64,000 nt of DNA from Blastopirellula sp. J2-11 (GCF_024584705.1 NZ_CP097384.1:3410001-3474000), one strand, 5' to 3'; shown: positions 30,212-41,172, counted from the stretch's first letter. The notes: a model not told the origin generated them from the sequence alone. A program made the numbers and translations.

Positions 30212-30372
30212 GAGCCCTTCTGGCTCTGAAAAAATGGAAGCGATCCGCCGAATCTTCGTCGCGGAGCAGCTCAAAAGTTATCGCTGCGCTGGTCTTGTCG
30301 ACTTGTCAGACGAGACCAGCCAGCGGAAACTTTGACTTGCCCCCACTACGAATCCATTCCGGACACTTCCTC

Positions 30373-31587
30373 ATGCACGCAGAAATCGTGGCGATCGGCG
30401 ACGAACTAACCAGCGGCCAACGCCTAGACACCAACTCGCAGTGGCTCAGTCAGGAACTGGGGAATCTAGGAATTCCGACCCGCTTTCACACGACCGCCGC
30501 CGACGATCTAGAACCGCTGATCCGCTGCCTGCAAATCGCCGCCGAGAGAGCCGAGATCATCCTGGTCAGCGGAGGACTCGGCCCGACTGCCGATGATCTG
30601 ACGCGCGAAGCGATCGCCGCGGCGTTTGGATTAGAGCTGCAGTTGGATCCCGAGAGTCTTGCGCATATCGAGCGGCGATTCGCGTCGCGCGGCTTCCCCA
30701 TGCCTGAAAAGAACCGCGTTCAGGCCCTTTTTCCGACCGGCAGTGTTGTGATCCCCAATCCCAACGGCACCGCGCCGGGGATTTACCTCACGATCCAGCG
30801 CAAAGGACGCAGCGTGCGGCTGTTCGCCTTGCCGGGCGTACCGATCGAGCTGAAAGAGATGTGGCAAGCAACGGTCAAAGCGGCCATCGCTGGCGAGTCA
30901 GGCTTGCCGGTGAACCTCATTCGCCACTTTGAACTAAAATGTTTTGGCGTCGGCGAGAGTCGCTTGGAAGCGATGTTGCCTGACATGATTCGCCGCGGAC
31001 GCGACCCGCAAGTCGGCATCACCGTCCACCAGGCGACAATCACGCTGCGGGTGACCACCAGCGGCAAAGATGAAGCGGAATGCTTGGCGAAAGCTCAACC
31101 GACGCTCGATGAGATCCGCACAACCCTCGGTCCCCTCGTCTTTGGCGAAGCCGGCGACGAACTCCAAGACGCGGTCGGACGCTTGCTGGCCGAGGCGCAT
31201 CAATCGGTCGCCTGCTTCGAGTCGGCGACCGCCGGCATGATCGCTTTTTCCCTCTCGGAAGCGTCACCCGCCAACGAATACTTTGTCGGCGGACGAATCG
31301 CACCAAGCTTCGCCAGCGTCACCCAATATGTCAGCGAAGCGACCGACGATCCGGTCACGCTGATCGAGCGCGCCGCAGAAAAAATCCGCGCCGAATTTCA
31401 AGCCGACTTTGGCCTGGCGATCGGCCCCATCAACCAAGCCGGCGCCTACAGCTTCGCCATCGCCGACCTGGCCGGCGTAATCAGCGATTCATCGCAAACC
31501 CTAGGGCACCCCGAGATTCATCGCCCCAGAGCCGCGAAGCAAGCGCTCGATCTGTTGCGCCGGCGTCTACTATCAAAAGCTTCATAA
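30373..31587 (+). CDS. cinA: CinA-type protein with degenerate C-terminal amidase domain
   Basis: A 404-aa protein; ATG 30373 gives the normal CinA N-terminus (MHAEIVAIGDELTSGQ), while the frame opens 26 codons earlier. Residues about 1-170 are the MoaB/MogA-like domain (ILVSGGLGPTADDLTREA) and about 170-260 the linker domain. The C-terminal domain (about 265-404) matches PncC but is damaged. ESCTGG reads ESATAG, the AYSN-x2-K stretch reads APSFASV, and the GIAGP loop is absent. CinA proteins can have ADP-ribose pyrophosphatase and NMN amidase activities; here the N-terminal one may remain and the amidase is probably lost. Gene order gives no partner. Confidence 0.85.
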   Translation: MHAEIVAIGDELTSGQRLDTNSQWLSQELGNLGIPTRFHTTAADDLEPLIRCLQIAAERAEIILVSGGLGPTADDLTREAIAAAFGLELQLDPESLAHIERRFASRGFPMPEKNRVQALFPTGSVVIPNPNGTAPGIYLTIQRKGRSVRLFALPGVPIELKEMWQATVKAAIAGESGLPVNLIRHFELKCFGVGESRLEAMLPDMIRRGRDPQVGITVHQATITLRVTTSGKDEAECLAKAQPTLDEIRTTLGPLVFGEAGDELQDAVGRLLAEAHQSVACFESATAGMIAFSLSEASPANEYFVGGRIAPSFASVTQYVSEATDDPVTLIERAAEKIRAEFQADFGLAIGPINQAGAYSFAIADLAGVISDSSQTLGHPEIHRPRAAKQALDLLRRRLLSKAS

Positions 31588-31827
31588 CGCTGCGGGAAAA
31601 ATAGTTCCCTTTCTCTCTGCGATAGTAGCGATGACTAGAGCAAGGCCATCGCAAATTGGGCAGGAAACCGCCCAATTTGCAACGATATCATTTTTTAGTG
31701 TTTTATAAATAGAGACCTCTATGGCTCCGATTTTTTGACTAATATCACCGATTACTTAGTTCAAACGGACGATTACCAGATTCTCAGTAACATACGCCCT
31801 AATAACCCCTTTCGGAGTCTCCTTGTC
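31588..31827. promoter_or_regulatory. AT-rich leader before the third DUF1559 gene
   Basis: 240 bp with no supported gene. The stretch near 31680-31740 is AT-rich (TTTTTAGTGTTTTATAAAT) and is the likely promoter area for the cassette that follows. No exact promoter boxes are claimed. Confidence 0.35.
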
Positions 31828-32853
31828 ATGCGTTCCAGCCCCGCTTCAAGAAACTTAGGTTTCACACTTGTTGAACTGCTTGTGGTCATCGCGATTATCG
31901 GCGTATTGATTGGGCTGCTCCTTCCGGCTGTCCAGCAAGCGCGTGAAGCCGCTCGGCGGATGCATTGCAGCAATAATCTAAAGCAGATTGGGCTCGCGAT
32001 GCACAACTACGTCGACACCTTCAAAACGTTGCCGCCGGGCGCTATTTGTTTGGCCTCGGAAGGTGACATTACGGCCTCTGCTCATGACGCCGACGAGTTT
32101 CCTCGTGAGGACTATTGGACCGCTACATGGGCGACCATGTTGCTTCCCTTTCTGGAACAAGCGAACTTGCACGCGCAGTACGACTTCAGTTCGGTCGTGG
32201 CCGACAACGAGGTCGTCACGCAAGTCGAGGTCACCGGTTTCGTTTGTCCCAGTGATTCCAGTTCCCTCAACTTTACGCAAGACAGCCACAACTGTTCGAA
32301 AGGGAACTACGCTGCGGCCGTAAACACCGACGACACCTACAACCGTCGGGACTGGGGAGATCCCTTCTTTCGCGGCTCCTTCAATCCTCGTTACCAATAC
32401 GGCGCCAAGTTCCGCGACATCACCGATGGAACATCCAACACGATCCTGGTCGGCGAAATCTTGAAGTGCAGCAAGGGGACGATCCAAGAAGGGGATTCTC
32501 GCGGCGCGTGGGCCCATCCGTCCGGAAGCCTTTTCGCCCTCAACGGCGACTCCACCCAAAATCCATTCACTGCCTCTGATCACGGCGGCATCAATACCGA
32601 TGCTCGCATTGCGGGAAATGATAACAAGGATTACCCCGGCTACTGCGACAATTCGGTCGTCGACGATTCTCAACTCTCGTGCGTTGACACGCGCTCCGAG
32701 TTCGCCAATATCCTGATGCGAAGCCGGCATCCCGGCGGCGCGATGAGCGTCTTCGGAGACGGTTCGGTTCGCTTTCTTTCCGAGACCGGCGATAAGCAAA
32801 TGCTTTTCCGGATGATTGCGATTGCTGACGGAGAGGTGATTTCAGACTTCTAA
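31828..32853 (+). CDS. DUF1559 protein with pilin-like N-terminus
   Basis: A 341-aa protein; ATG 31828 lies just before the leader ([19 protein letters not shown]). It has the DUF1559 block [17 protein letters not shown] and the H-x9-DG motif in [14 protein letters not shown]. The middle carries aromatic and Asn-rich segments with several cysteines (SCVDTR, CDNSVV). A small lipoprotein gene starts 7 bp after the stop. The partner lipoprotein is not of the transthyretin type, unlike the other two cassettes, so the family of partners is mixed. Confidence 0.92.
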   Translation: MRSSPASRNLGFTLVELLVVIAIIGVLIGLLLPAVQQAREAARRMHCSNNLKQIGLAMHNYVDTFKTLPPGAICLASEGDITASAHDADEFPREDYWTATWATMLLPFLEQANLHAQYDFSSVVADNEVVTQVEVTGFVCPSDSSSLNFTQDSHNCSKGNYAAAVNTDDTYNRRDWGDPFFRGSFNPRYQYGAKFRDITDGTSNTILVGEILKCSKGTIQEGDSRGAWAHPSGSLFALNGDSTQNPFTASDHGGINTDARIAGNDNKDYPGYCDNSVVDDSQLSCVDTRSEFANILMRSRHPGGAMSVFGDGSVRFLSETGDKQMLFRMIAIADGEVISDF

Positions 32854-32860
32854 ACCAATC

Positions 32861-33289
32861 ATGAAAACAAACAGTTACCCCAACATGACAAACCGATTAT
32901 TCGCCATTTCCGCCTTATTGCTGGTCACCGCCGCTTCACTGCTTGGCTGCAATACGGGCCCTCCCGCACTGACGGCGGAACAAAAAGCGGAGAACATCAA
33001 ACGCTTCGGCGACGAGTTTCGGACCCAAGTGTTCAAGGCAATTCAGCAGACCCAACGGAAAAAAAGCCCAACCCTGCACCATGCCGATACGCTCTTGGAA
33101 AACCTGGGAGGCAGAAGCCCCGCCTACGTGACGGGGTACGAGCAACAATACGACCAGCTTGAAGCGGCGATCGCCAGAGCCGCTGAAGGCGTCACACCCA
33201 AAGAACTGGACGAGCTGGCGGCTCAAGTCGAGCAGTTGCCCGGTTCGGTCACTTACAAAGAGGTTCGCGAAGGACGCGAGCCCGACTAG
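32861..33289 (+). CDS. Small helical lipoprotein
   Basis: A 142-aa lipoprotein with signal peptide (LFAISALLLVTAASLLGC, acylated Cys near 30). ATG 32885 is a possible alternative start. The mature part is mostly alpha-helical and charged (AEQKAENIKRFGDEFRTQV, then EQQYDQLEAAIARAAEG), with no recognised domain. It is 7 bp after a DUF1559 gene and probably part of the same unit. Its function is unknown. Confidence 0.7.
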   Translation: MKTNSYPNMTNRLFAISALLLVTAASLLGCNTGPPALTAEQKAENIKRFGDEFRTQVFKAIQQTQRKKSPTLHHADTLLENLGGRSPAYVTGYEQQYDQLEAAIARAAEGVTPKELDELAAQVEQLPGSVTYKEVREGREPD

Positions 33290-33454
33290 TTCCCAACGAT
33301 AATCGCACCGGCGCCGCGCCAAATCTCATCCGTCGTCCTGCCCAGAAGTCCATTGCCGCGTGCATGCGGAAACAAGTATCGCCACCCGCGAAGCAGGCGC
33401 TGGTTTTATTACGCCAACGACTATTGGCGAAAACCTCTTTGCAGTACAGCAACT

Positions 33455-33489
33455 CATAGCCCCCTTTCGCAAAGCGAAAGGGGGCTATG
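33455..33489. terminator. Hairpin with perfect 16-bp arms
   Basis: Arms CATAGCCCCCTTTCGC and its complement surround an AAA loop. It is about 165 bp after the lipoprotein stop. No T-run follows, so it may be a terminator-like hairpin or part of a repeat. Confidence 0.5.
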
Positions 33490-33806
33490 GTGTTACCATG
33501 CCCTTCTGGCTGCGCGCCAAGACTTGACAAAGTCTCACCATTTAATTAGTATGTTTTGATAAATCTCACGGGCAAGCAGGTGCGCTGGCGAGACATTTTC
33601 CCTTCCTGGCAACATCAGGAGGAAAGTTTGCTGCGCGCTTGGCTGCCTATTTTGGGGCACGCACTTACCACGGCCTTGCGATCACGGAGAGGGCGATTTC
33701 ATGGTCGCTATCCGGTCCGATGGTCCAACCCGAAAAAAACGTCGCGGTCCGGTCCACATTGTGAAACCAGTCACGAAGTCTCGCAGCCCGCAGGTCGAAT
33801 GAAACA

Positions 33807-33904
33807 TTAGCCAGAGGTGCAAGCCGATGGAATGGGGTCGACGATTCCGACGCGGATAGAAGTCGCCAGACGCAATCCATCGGCTTGCGCCTCTGGCTAG
33901 TGTT
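33807..33904. repeat. Intergenic palindrome with 27-bp arms
   Basis: Arms 33807-33833 and 33878-33904 match with about two mismatches (start CATTAGCCAGAGG versus CCTCTGGCTAGTG) around a 44-bp loop. Its sequence differs from the other palindrome families in the window. Confidence 0.75.
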
Positions 33905-33962
33905 CGCGGGGTTTGAAAAATCGCAACGAGCTTCAAAGAAACGGTCCGGTCCAAACCCATCG

Positions 33963-34034
33963 GACAAAAAACAGAGCAGTCCGGTCCAGCCCAGTGTCCA
34001 ACCTGGCGGACAAATACAGAGCAGTCCGGGCCGG
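33963..34034. repeat. Imperfect direct repeat, two copies
   Basis: CGGACAAA-ACAGAGCAGTCCGG is repeated at 33963-33989 and 34009-34034, with a few substitutions and one indel. GTCCGGTCC also recurs at 33714, 33752 and 33946, so this is a decayed array. Confidence 0.6.
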
Positions 34035-34124
34035 GCTACCAAGAGGTGGGTTGCGCAAGCGAATTCGGCTGGATCTGGGTGGTGGAATCGTGCGCACTTG
34101 CTCCACCCACTCTACGGTAGAAGG

Positions 34125-34832
34125 TTATTCGAGATTTGCCAGCAACTGCGGAACGTCGGCGACTTCGACCGCTAGATCTGCGCCGAAGGTGACGGGGTAG
34201 CGGACGGCGTCGGCTAGTCGTTTTAGATAGACGTGACGCGGGATTTCGTAAGCGCCCATGCTGCCGGTGTGCGGGGTCCATTGTTGAATATCGAAGAGAT
34301 GATAGCCGCGTACATTGAGATGGGCGACCAATGTCGCTAGCGCTACCTTGGATGCGTCGGTGACGTTATGAAACATCGATTCGCCGGCGAAGAGTCCGCC
34401 GACGGCGATCCCGTAGATGCCGCCGGCCAGTTCTTCGCCTTGCCAGACTTCCACGCTATGTGCGTGCCCCTCTTCATGCAAATTGCAGAAGGCTTTGAAT
34501 AAATGAGGCGTAATCCAGGTCCCATCGCCTCCTTTGCGGCGGCGCGAGCATCCCCGCATCACGTCCGGAAAGGCCCGATCGCAGGTCGCGGTAAATTGAC
34601 CGCTGCGCAGCGTTCGGGCCAAACGACGCGAAACGTGCAAGTCGTTCAACTCGATGATCGCGCGGGGATCGAGGGAGAACCAAGTCATCGGCAGCCAATC
34701 ATCCCACATCGGCCAGGGGAAAATCCCATGGCGATAGGCGTCTAACAGGCGCTCGGCCGATAAATCTCCGCCGACCATCACGAGCCCTTGCTCGTCGGCC
34801 GAATCAGCTGGGGGAAAAAACTTGGGCGGCAT
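34125..34832 (-). CDS. aat: Leucyl/phenylalanyl-tRNA--protein transferase
   Basis: A 235-aa enzyme that adds Leu or Phe to protein N-termini for the N-end rule pathway. Family blocks are present throughout: FPPADSADEQGLVMVGGDLS, then LLDAYRHGIFPWPMWDD and PLTW-equivalent PMTWFSLDPRAII, and ESMFHNVTDASKVALATLV. Length is normal (220-250 aa). It is divergent from dnaG, sharing a 276-bp gap. A ClpS partner is not seen in the window. Confidence 0.95.
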   Translation of the reverse strand: MPPKFFPPADSADEQGLVMVGGDLSAERLLDAYRHGIFPWPMWDDWLPMTWFSLDPRAIIELNDLHVSRRLARTLRSGQFTATCDRAFPDVMRGCSRRRKGGDGTWITPHLFKAFCNLHEEGHAHSVEVWQGEELAGGIYGIAVGGLFAGESMFHNVTDASKVALATLVAHLNVRGYHLFDIQQWTPHTGSMGAYEIPRHVYLKRLADAVRYPVTFGADLAVEVADVPQLLANLE

Positions 34833-35108
34833 CTTCCGTTCCGTGGTTTCCGCGAAGGTCTTGTTCTTTCCAAATTGTGCTGGACAATAGACTTAAGAGC
34901 AATCGGCAGTCGATATCAAAAAACCTGTCGGCAGCGGCCACGATGAACTTGACTCGGAATCGCCAAAAAGCATAAATTGCCTCCACTCGCCATGGAAGGC
35001 GAAGACGGCGACCGACTTACGTCGCTTTTGATCAGCACGGAGCTGCATCAAAAACGGGCCGAAAACAGCCGACGCCGCGGGACGAAATGTCCCTGAAAGG
35101 ATTTCAAA

Positions 35109-36944
35109 GTGCCACTGGACGACTCACGCGAGCTAGTACGCCAAGCATCCGATATTGCGGATGTGATGGGCGGTTACATGCCGCTGACGCGCCAGGGTCG
35201 CATCTATCTTGCTCTTTGCCCTTGGCACAACGACACTCGCCCCAGTTTGCAGGTCAACCCAGACCGCCAATCTTGGCGCTGTTGGGTCTGCGGAATCGGC
35301 GGCGACATCTTCAGCTTTGTGATGCGTCGCGAAGGAATCGACTTCCGCGAAGCGCTGGAGTTGCTGGCCGATCGAGCCAATATTTCTCTGACCAAAGCGG
35401 CGCCGACCCAGCCCGGATCACCGAACGACAAAAAGACGCTCTTTGCGGCCGCTGCCTGGGCCGAGCGGCTTTTTCAGAAAAATCTCGCCCATTCACACGA
35501 TGCGGACGCCGCGCGACGTTATTTTCATGATCGCGGCGTTTCCCAAGATTCGGTCAACCGTTTCCATTTGGGATATGCTCCCGATCAGTGGCAATGGCTC
35601 GTCGATCAAGCCTATTCGACCCAGTTTTCGGCCGCTGTCCTCGAAAATGTCGGCCTGATCGGCCGCAGCAGCACTTCGGGCAAACCGTACGATCGCTTCA
35701 AGGGACGCGTGATCTTCCCGATTCATGACGTTCAAGGACGCACGATCGGCTTTGGCGGCCGTATTCTGCCGCAAAACACCGATGTCAAAGCGGCCAAGTA
35801 CGTCAATTCGCCCGAAACCAAGCTTTTCTCGAAGAGCGACAATCTCTACGCGCTTGATTTGGCGCGGGACGCCATCGTCGAGTCCCGTTCGGCGATTGTG
35901 GTTGAAGGTTATACCGATGTGATCGCGCTGCAGCAGGCCGGCATCAAGAATGTAGTCGCCGTACTGGGAACGGCTCTGGGCGAACGTCATATCCATCTGC
36001 TTCGCCGCTACGCCGATCGAATTTATCTGCTGCTTGACGGCGATGAAGCTGGCCAACGACGAACGAACGAAATCCTGGAACTGTTCGTATCAGAGCAAGC
36101 CGACCTGCGAATCGTCACGCTGCCCGATCAACTTGATCCTTGCGACTTTGTGCAACAGCGCGGGGTCGACGCGTTTTACGCCGCGTTGGATACCTCGGTC
36201 GACGCACTTGAACACAAACTGCGAATCACCACAGCCGGCGTCGACGTCCGGCGCGATTTGCACAAAGCGAATGAAGCGCTCGAAAGCTTGCTCTCGACCT
36301 TGGCCCGAGCGCCTCGTTTGCGCGACGACACCGGGTCGGACGTTCGCTTGCGAGAACATCAATTTTTGGCTCGCTTGGCCCGCAAATTTGAAGTCGACGA
36401 GCTGGAACTACGGAAACGACTTTCCTCGCTTCGTCGCGCGACCAACGCATCGGTCAGGCCGACCGAACAAGCGGACGAATCGACCAAATTACGTGCCGCT
36501 GACTTGGATCCGTACGATCGAAATTTTCTCGAAGTACTCGCTTGCCAGCCTGACTTGACCATATTGGCGGCCGATGAAATCGGCGTCGACGAGATGAGCA
36601 GCGCGGCGGCTGTTCAGCTTTATCAAACATTTATATCGGCTTGCCATGACGGCTCGCCGGTCGAATTTAATCAGTTGCTTTCGCAGATCGAATCGGAATC
36701 GCTCAAAGGCTTGTTGGTGGAACTCGACGAGCTGGCGGCGGCGAAGAAAATTGTCGATCCGGAAACGCTGCTGAAAACGATCATCGCGGACTTTAAACGC
36801 CGCTATGAAGACCGAGAGGGACGCGATAGCGTCGCCGCTCTCGAACAGAAGAATTTGCAACCGCAGGAAGAACTAGATGTCCTGCAGCAAATGATTGAAC
36901 GACAACGAAATCGACAGGGAATCGTTTCTCCCACGGACGGGTAG
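35109..36944 (+). CDS. dnaG: DNA primase
   Basis: A 611-aa primase that makes RNA primers for replication. Start is GTG 35109, with AAAGGA 6 bp upstream. The zinc ribbon is CPWH...CWVCG (residues about 38-59, CHCC type). The catalytic core follows, with the TOPRIM block IVVEGYTDVIALQQAG (about 265) and DGDEAGQRR (about 315). The C-terminal part (about 430-611) is the helicase-binding region, with variable sequence. The gene leads to rpoD after about 90 bp, as in the macromolecular synthesis operon; rpsU is absent here. Confidence 0.96.
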   Translation: MPLDDSRELVRQASDIADVMGGYMPLTRQGRIYLALCPWHNDTRPSLQVNPDRQSWRCWVCGIGGDIFSFVMRREGIDFREALELLADRANISLTKAAPTQPGSPNDKKTLFAAAAWAERLFQKNLAHSHDADAARRYFHDRGVSQDSVNRFHLGYAPDQWQWLVDQAYSTQFSAAVLENVGLIGRSSTSGKPYDRFKGRVIFPIHDVQGRTIGFGGRILPQNTDVKAAKYVNSPETKLFSKSDNLYALDLARDAIVESRSAIVVEGYTDVIALQQAGIKNVVAVLGTALGERHIHLLRRYADRIYLLLDGDEAGQRRTNEILELFVSEQADLRIVTLPDQLDPCDFVQQRGVDAFYAALDTSVDALEHKLRITTAGVDVRRDLHKANEALESLLSTLARAPRLRDDTGSDVRLREHQFLARLARKFEVDELELRKRLSSLRRATNASVRPTEQADESTKLRAADLDPYDRNFLEVLACQPDLTILAADEIGVDEMSSAAAVQLYQTFISACHDGSPVEFNQLLSQIESESLKGLLVELDELAAAKKIVDPETLLKTIIADFKRRYEDREGRDSVAALEQKNLQPQEELDVLQQMIERQRNRQGIVSPTDG

Positions 36945-37022
36945 AACTGTCGAGCTATTGCTTAGTCCAATCGGCGCCCGCACGCAGATTAGACGGCATA
37001 CAACCTGATGAACTTGAAAGGC

Positions 37023-37029
37023 AAGGAGG
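37023..37029 (+). promoter_or_regulatory. Strong ribosome-binding site that decides the rpoD start
   Basis: AAGGAGG lies 8 bp before GTG 37038, which favours that codon over ATG 37008 for rpoD. Confidence 0.7.
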
Positions 37030-37037
37030 CTTTTCAC

Positions 37038-38711
<1,674 letters not shown>

Positions 38712-38752
38712 TTTGTGCGGACTCCCCCACGAGGATGTCTAACAGTCCATTG

Positions 38753-38780
38753 GCCGCCTGGCTCGCCAGGCGGCTTTTTT
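38753..38780 (+). terminator. Intrinsic terminator after rpoD
   Basis: Perfect 9-bp stem (GCCGCCTGG / CCAGGCGGC), CTCG loop and T6 tail, 42 bp after the rpoD stop. Confidence 0.9.
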
Positions 38781-38860
38781 GCGCGCTCCGGTATTCGGAC
38801 TTTGGGGGGAGTGCTAACATTGAGGAGTGTGATTTCATTTCTCGGGCGAGGTTTGCGTCA

Positions 38861-39574
38861 ATGTCGGCTCATGAATATGGCGAAACGCTGGCGCGGCTGC
38901 ATCGCATCCACCAGCAACTCTCGGAACTGAGAACGCGTCTTAAGCGCGGCCCCGCCAGAGTGTCGATGGCCCGCCAAAAACTCGCGGCGATCGAAGGCAA
39001 TCTCGCCGCGACCCAAGACGCGATTCAAAAGACCAAGATGACCGCCGATCGCAAACAGCTTCAGCTGAAAGAAGGCGAAGCGAAGATCGAGGTTACGCAG
39101 GGCAAGATGAACGCCGCGAAGGGGAACGAAGAGTATCAGATTTTGAAGGATCAGATTGCCGCGGCGGAGATGGCGAACAGCGTATTGGCTGATGAAGTTC
39201 TCGAAGCGCTGGATAAGATTGATCAGCTGACGGCGCATGCCGAAAGCGAAAAGCTGAATGTCGCCGCCGGCGAAGAGGAGCTGAAGAAGGTCCAAGCGGC
39301 CGCCGATCTGGAACGCGAAGACCTGGAAGGCCAAGTCGCCAAAGCGCAAGCCGAGCTCGCCGAAGTCGAACCGCGACTGCCGGCCGAGCTGAAAGCCGAC
39401 TATCAGCGACTAACCAAGGCCCGCGGCGAAGACGCATTGGCCGCGGTCGACGGCGAAGAATGCGGACAGTGCTACGTCTCGATGCGACCTCAGGCGTTTC
39501 AAGATCTGAGAATGGGACGAATTGTCTATTGTTCGTCATGTGGAGCAATGCTCTACTTGCCTCCTAGTGATTAA
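38861..39574 (+). CDS. CdsZ-like coiled-coil protein with C4 zinc ribbon
   Basis: A 237-aa cytoplasmic protein starting at ATG 38861. Residues about 5-190 form a long antiparallel coiled coil, with NEEYQILKDQIAAAEM typical of the family. The C-terminal zinc ribbon uses ECGQCY and YCSSCG (C-x2-C and C-x2-C) near 203-230. Homologues (DUF164/CdsZ) have been linked to secretion or tRNA processing in other phyla, but no role is firm. It lies between rpoD and greA on the same strand. Its stop falls in the first unit of a 19-bp tandem repeat. Confidence 0.85.
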   Translation: MSAHEYGETLARLHRIHQQLSELRTRLKRGPARVSMARQKLAAIEGNLAATQDAIQKTKMTADRKQLQLKEGEAKIEVTQGKMNAAKGNEEYQILKDQIAAAEMANSVLADEVLEALDKIDQLTAHAESEKLNVAAGEEELKKVQAAADLEREDLEGQVAKAQAELAEVEPRLPAELKADYQRLTKARGEDALAAVDGEECGQCYVSMRPQAFQDLRMGRIVYCSSCGAMLYLPPSD

Positions 39575-39616
39575 CGGGCCTCCTAGTGATTAACGGGCCT
39601 CCTAGTGATTAACGGG
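39560..39616. repeat. 19-bp tandem repeat, three copies, across the CdsZ-like stop codon
   Basis: CCTCCTAGTGATTAACGGG is repeated exactly at 39560, 39579 and 39598. The first copy encodes the last residues and stop of the CDS; the others are untranslated. This is a recent slippage duplication, with no visible regulatory function. Confidence 0.95.
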
Positions 39617-39779
39617 CCTCAGAGCCTTTTCGGCCTGGGAAGAAGACAGGCCTTCCGGCAGTTTACGTGAAGCTCTCTTTACACTTCATGCGGAACTGCG
39701 GATAATAGTGATAACTTGAATCGAGCGGCGACCATCCTTCGTGAGGGTCGCATTTTTTTTGAACCGCGGGAGAGTTCCA

Positions 39780-40271
39780 ATGTCGAGCATGGCAGATCGC
39801 AATCCGATGTCGAGAAAAGGCTTTGACAAGCTCAAGGCGGATCTCGACCATCTTGAGTCGGTCGAAATGCCGCGCATCACCGAGAAAATCGCTACAGCGC
39901 GCGAAGAAGGCGACCTGAAAGAAAACGCCGAATATCACGGCGCACGCGAAACGCAGGGCATGATCCAAGCGAAGATCAACGGGATCAAATCCAAGCTATC
40001 CCGCGCTTATATCATCGATCCTGCTTCGATCGATCAATCGGTGGTCGGCTTCTTCGCGACGATCACGGTCGAAGATCTCGATATGGATGAGGAAGACACC
40101 TACACGCTGGTCGGCAACGGCGAAGAGGATTTTATGAACAACAAGATCCTCATCGACAGCCCGATGGCGCAAAGCTTGCTCGGGCACAAGGTCGGCGACG
40201 TCGTTCCGATTGAAGCTCCCAAAGGGACCTACGAGCTGAAAATTCTGAAGATCGAGTACAACCTCGACTAA
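39780..40271 (+). CDS. greA: Transcription elongation factor GreA
   Basis: A 163-aa factor that rescues stalled RNA polymerase by stimulating transcript cleavage. ATG 39780 is preceded by GGGAGAG; an earlier frame from 39741 adds 13 residues of doubtful origin, and ATG 39789 is another option. The N-terminal coiled coil (SRKGFDKLKADLDHLESV) carries acidic tip residues in AREEGDLKENAEYHGARETQ. The C-terminal FKBP-like domain has SPMAQSLLGHKVGDVVPIEAPKGT. Length and pattern are standard. A strong terminator follows. Confidence 0.95.
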   Translation: MSSMADRNPMSRKGFDKLKADLDHLESVEMPRITEKIATAREEGDLKENAEYHGARETQGMIQAKINGIKSKLSRAYIIDPASIDQSVVGFFATITVEDLDMDEEDTYTLVGNGEEDFMNNKILIDSPMAQSLLGHKVGDVVPIEAPKGTYELKILKIEYNLD

Positions 40272-40299
40272 CGAATTCGCTCAGCTCTGAGTACGCACA

Positions 40300-40328
40300 A
40301 AGCCGCGTTGATCGGAACGCGGCTTTTT
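40300..40328 (+). terminator. Intrinsic terminator after greA
   Basis: Perfect 10-bp stem AAGCCGCGTT / AACGCGGCTT, 6-base loop and a T5 tail, 28 bp after the greA stop. Confidence 0.9.
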
Positions 40329-40512
40329 CATGCGCGGCGGTCGGCGTACGTTTCTCCGATTATTTCTGCAAAATGAAGTCGGATCCTGCTACAAACTCCC
40401 CCCAATAAAGTGCTATGATTTGAAAATTGCGACAAAGATTCGATCCTTCACGACGAATTAAACAGCAAAGCACTCTTGCCCCAACACAACCAAGACTTCA
40501 GGGAGAAGCAAC

Positions 40513-41172
40513 GTGGCGACAGGAAATGAACCTCAAAAAAGCGGCGGCGGAGCATCGAAGATCCTACTGGGATGTTTGGTCGTCATTCTGCTGATCTTCG
40601 CCGTCTTCTGTGCCGGCGGGGTTTACCTCTATATGAATGCGGGCACTTTCGTCGCCCAGATCGCCAAAAGCGTAGGGCATCAGATGATCGACGAAACCGA
40701 TCTTCCCGAAGAACAGAAGGTCGGCATGAAAGAGCAGATCGATCGTCTGGCCGATGGTTACGTTGACGGCGACATCTCCCAAGAACAACTGGAGCAAATC
40801 GGCACCAACATCAGCAAATCGCCAGTGATCTCGGCGATTCCGGTGATCGTGGTCGAGACGCTCTACATCAAAAAGTCGGGCCTATCCGACGAAGAGAAAG
40901 CCGACGCGAAAAAACAGCTCAACCGAGTCGCGCACGGCATGTTTGAAGACAAGATCACTTCGGAACAACTCGACCCGGCGATGGAAAAGATCGCCACCAA
41001 AGACGAGAACGGCAAATGGCAAATGCGAAATCCGCTTACCGACGAAGAGCTGAAAAGCTTTGTCGGCGAAATGAAAACGATCGCGGACGAGAATGAGATT
41101 CCCGACGAAGATTTCAACATCGATATCGTCGCGGAATTCAAGAAAGCGATTGACGACGCCCTGGAAAAATAG
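40513..41172 (+). CDS. Membrane-anchored helical protein of unknown function
   Basis: A 219-aa protein starting at GTG 40513, with AGGGAGAA 5 bp upstream. One membrane helix (about 16-38, LLGCLVVILLIFAVFCAGGVYL) near the N-terminus is followed by an exported, charged helical region with repeated acid-rich segments (EETDLPEEQKVGMKEQIDRL, then SGLSDEEKADAKKQLNRVAHG). No family is recognised. It is transcribed alone, with a bidirectional terminator downstream shared with the convergent YggU gene. Confidence 0.7.
   Translation: MATGNEPQKSGGGASKILLGCLVVILLIFAVFCAGGVYLYMNAGTFVAQIAKSVGHQMIDETDLPEEQKVGMKEQIDRLADGYVDGDISQEQLEQIGTNISKSPVISAIPVIVVETLYIKKSGLSDEEKADAKKQLNRVAHGMFEDKITSEQLDPAMEKIATKDENGKWQMRNPLTDEELKSFVGEMKTIADENEIPDEDFNIDIVAEFKKAIDDALEK

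Larger units (their letters stand above)
33290..34124. other. 835-bp repeat-rich gap
   Basis: No gene is supported; the frames here are short and lack family resemblance. It holds a hairpin (33455-33489), a palindrome (33807-33904) and a direct repeat (33963-34034), and scattered copies of GTCCGGTCC. A short AT-rich stretch near 33540-33560 precedes these. It looks like a decayed repeat island. Confidence 0.55.

Noticed and set aside
30295-30372. Longer start for CinA
   Set aside because: The family N-terminus MHAEIVAIGDELTSG begins at 30373.
33963-34034. Possible CRISPR array
   Set aside because: Only two imperfect repeats with no regular spacers and no cas genes in the window.
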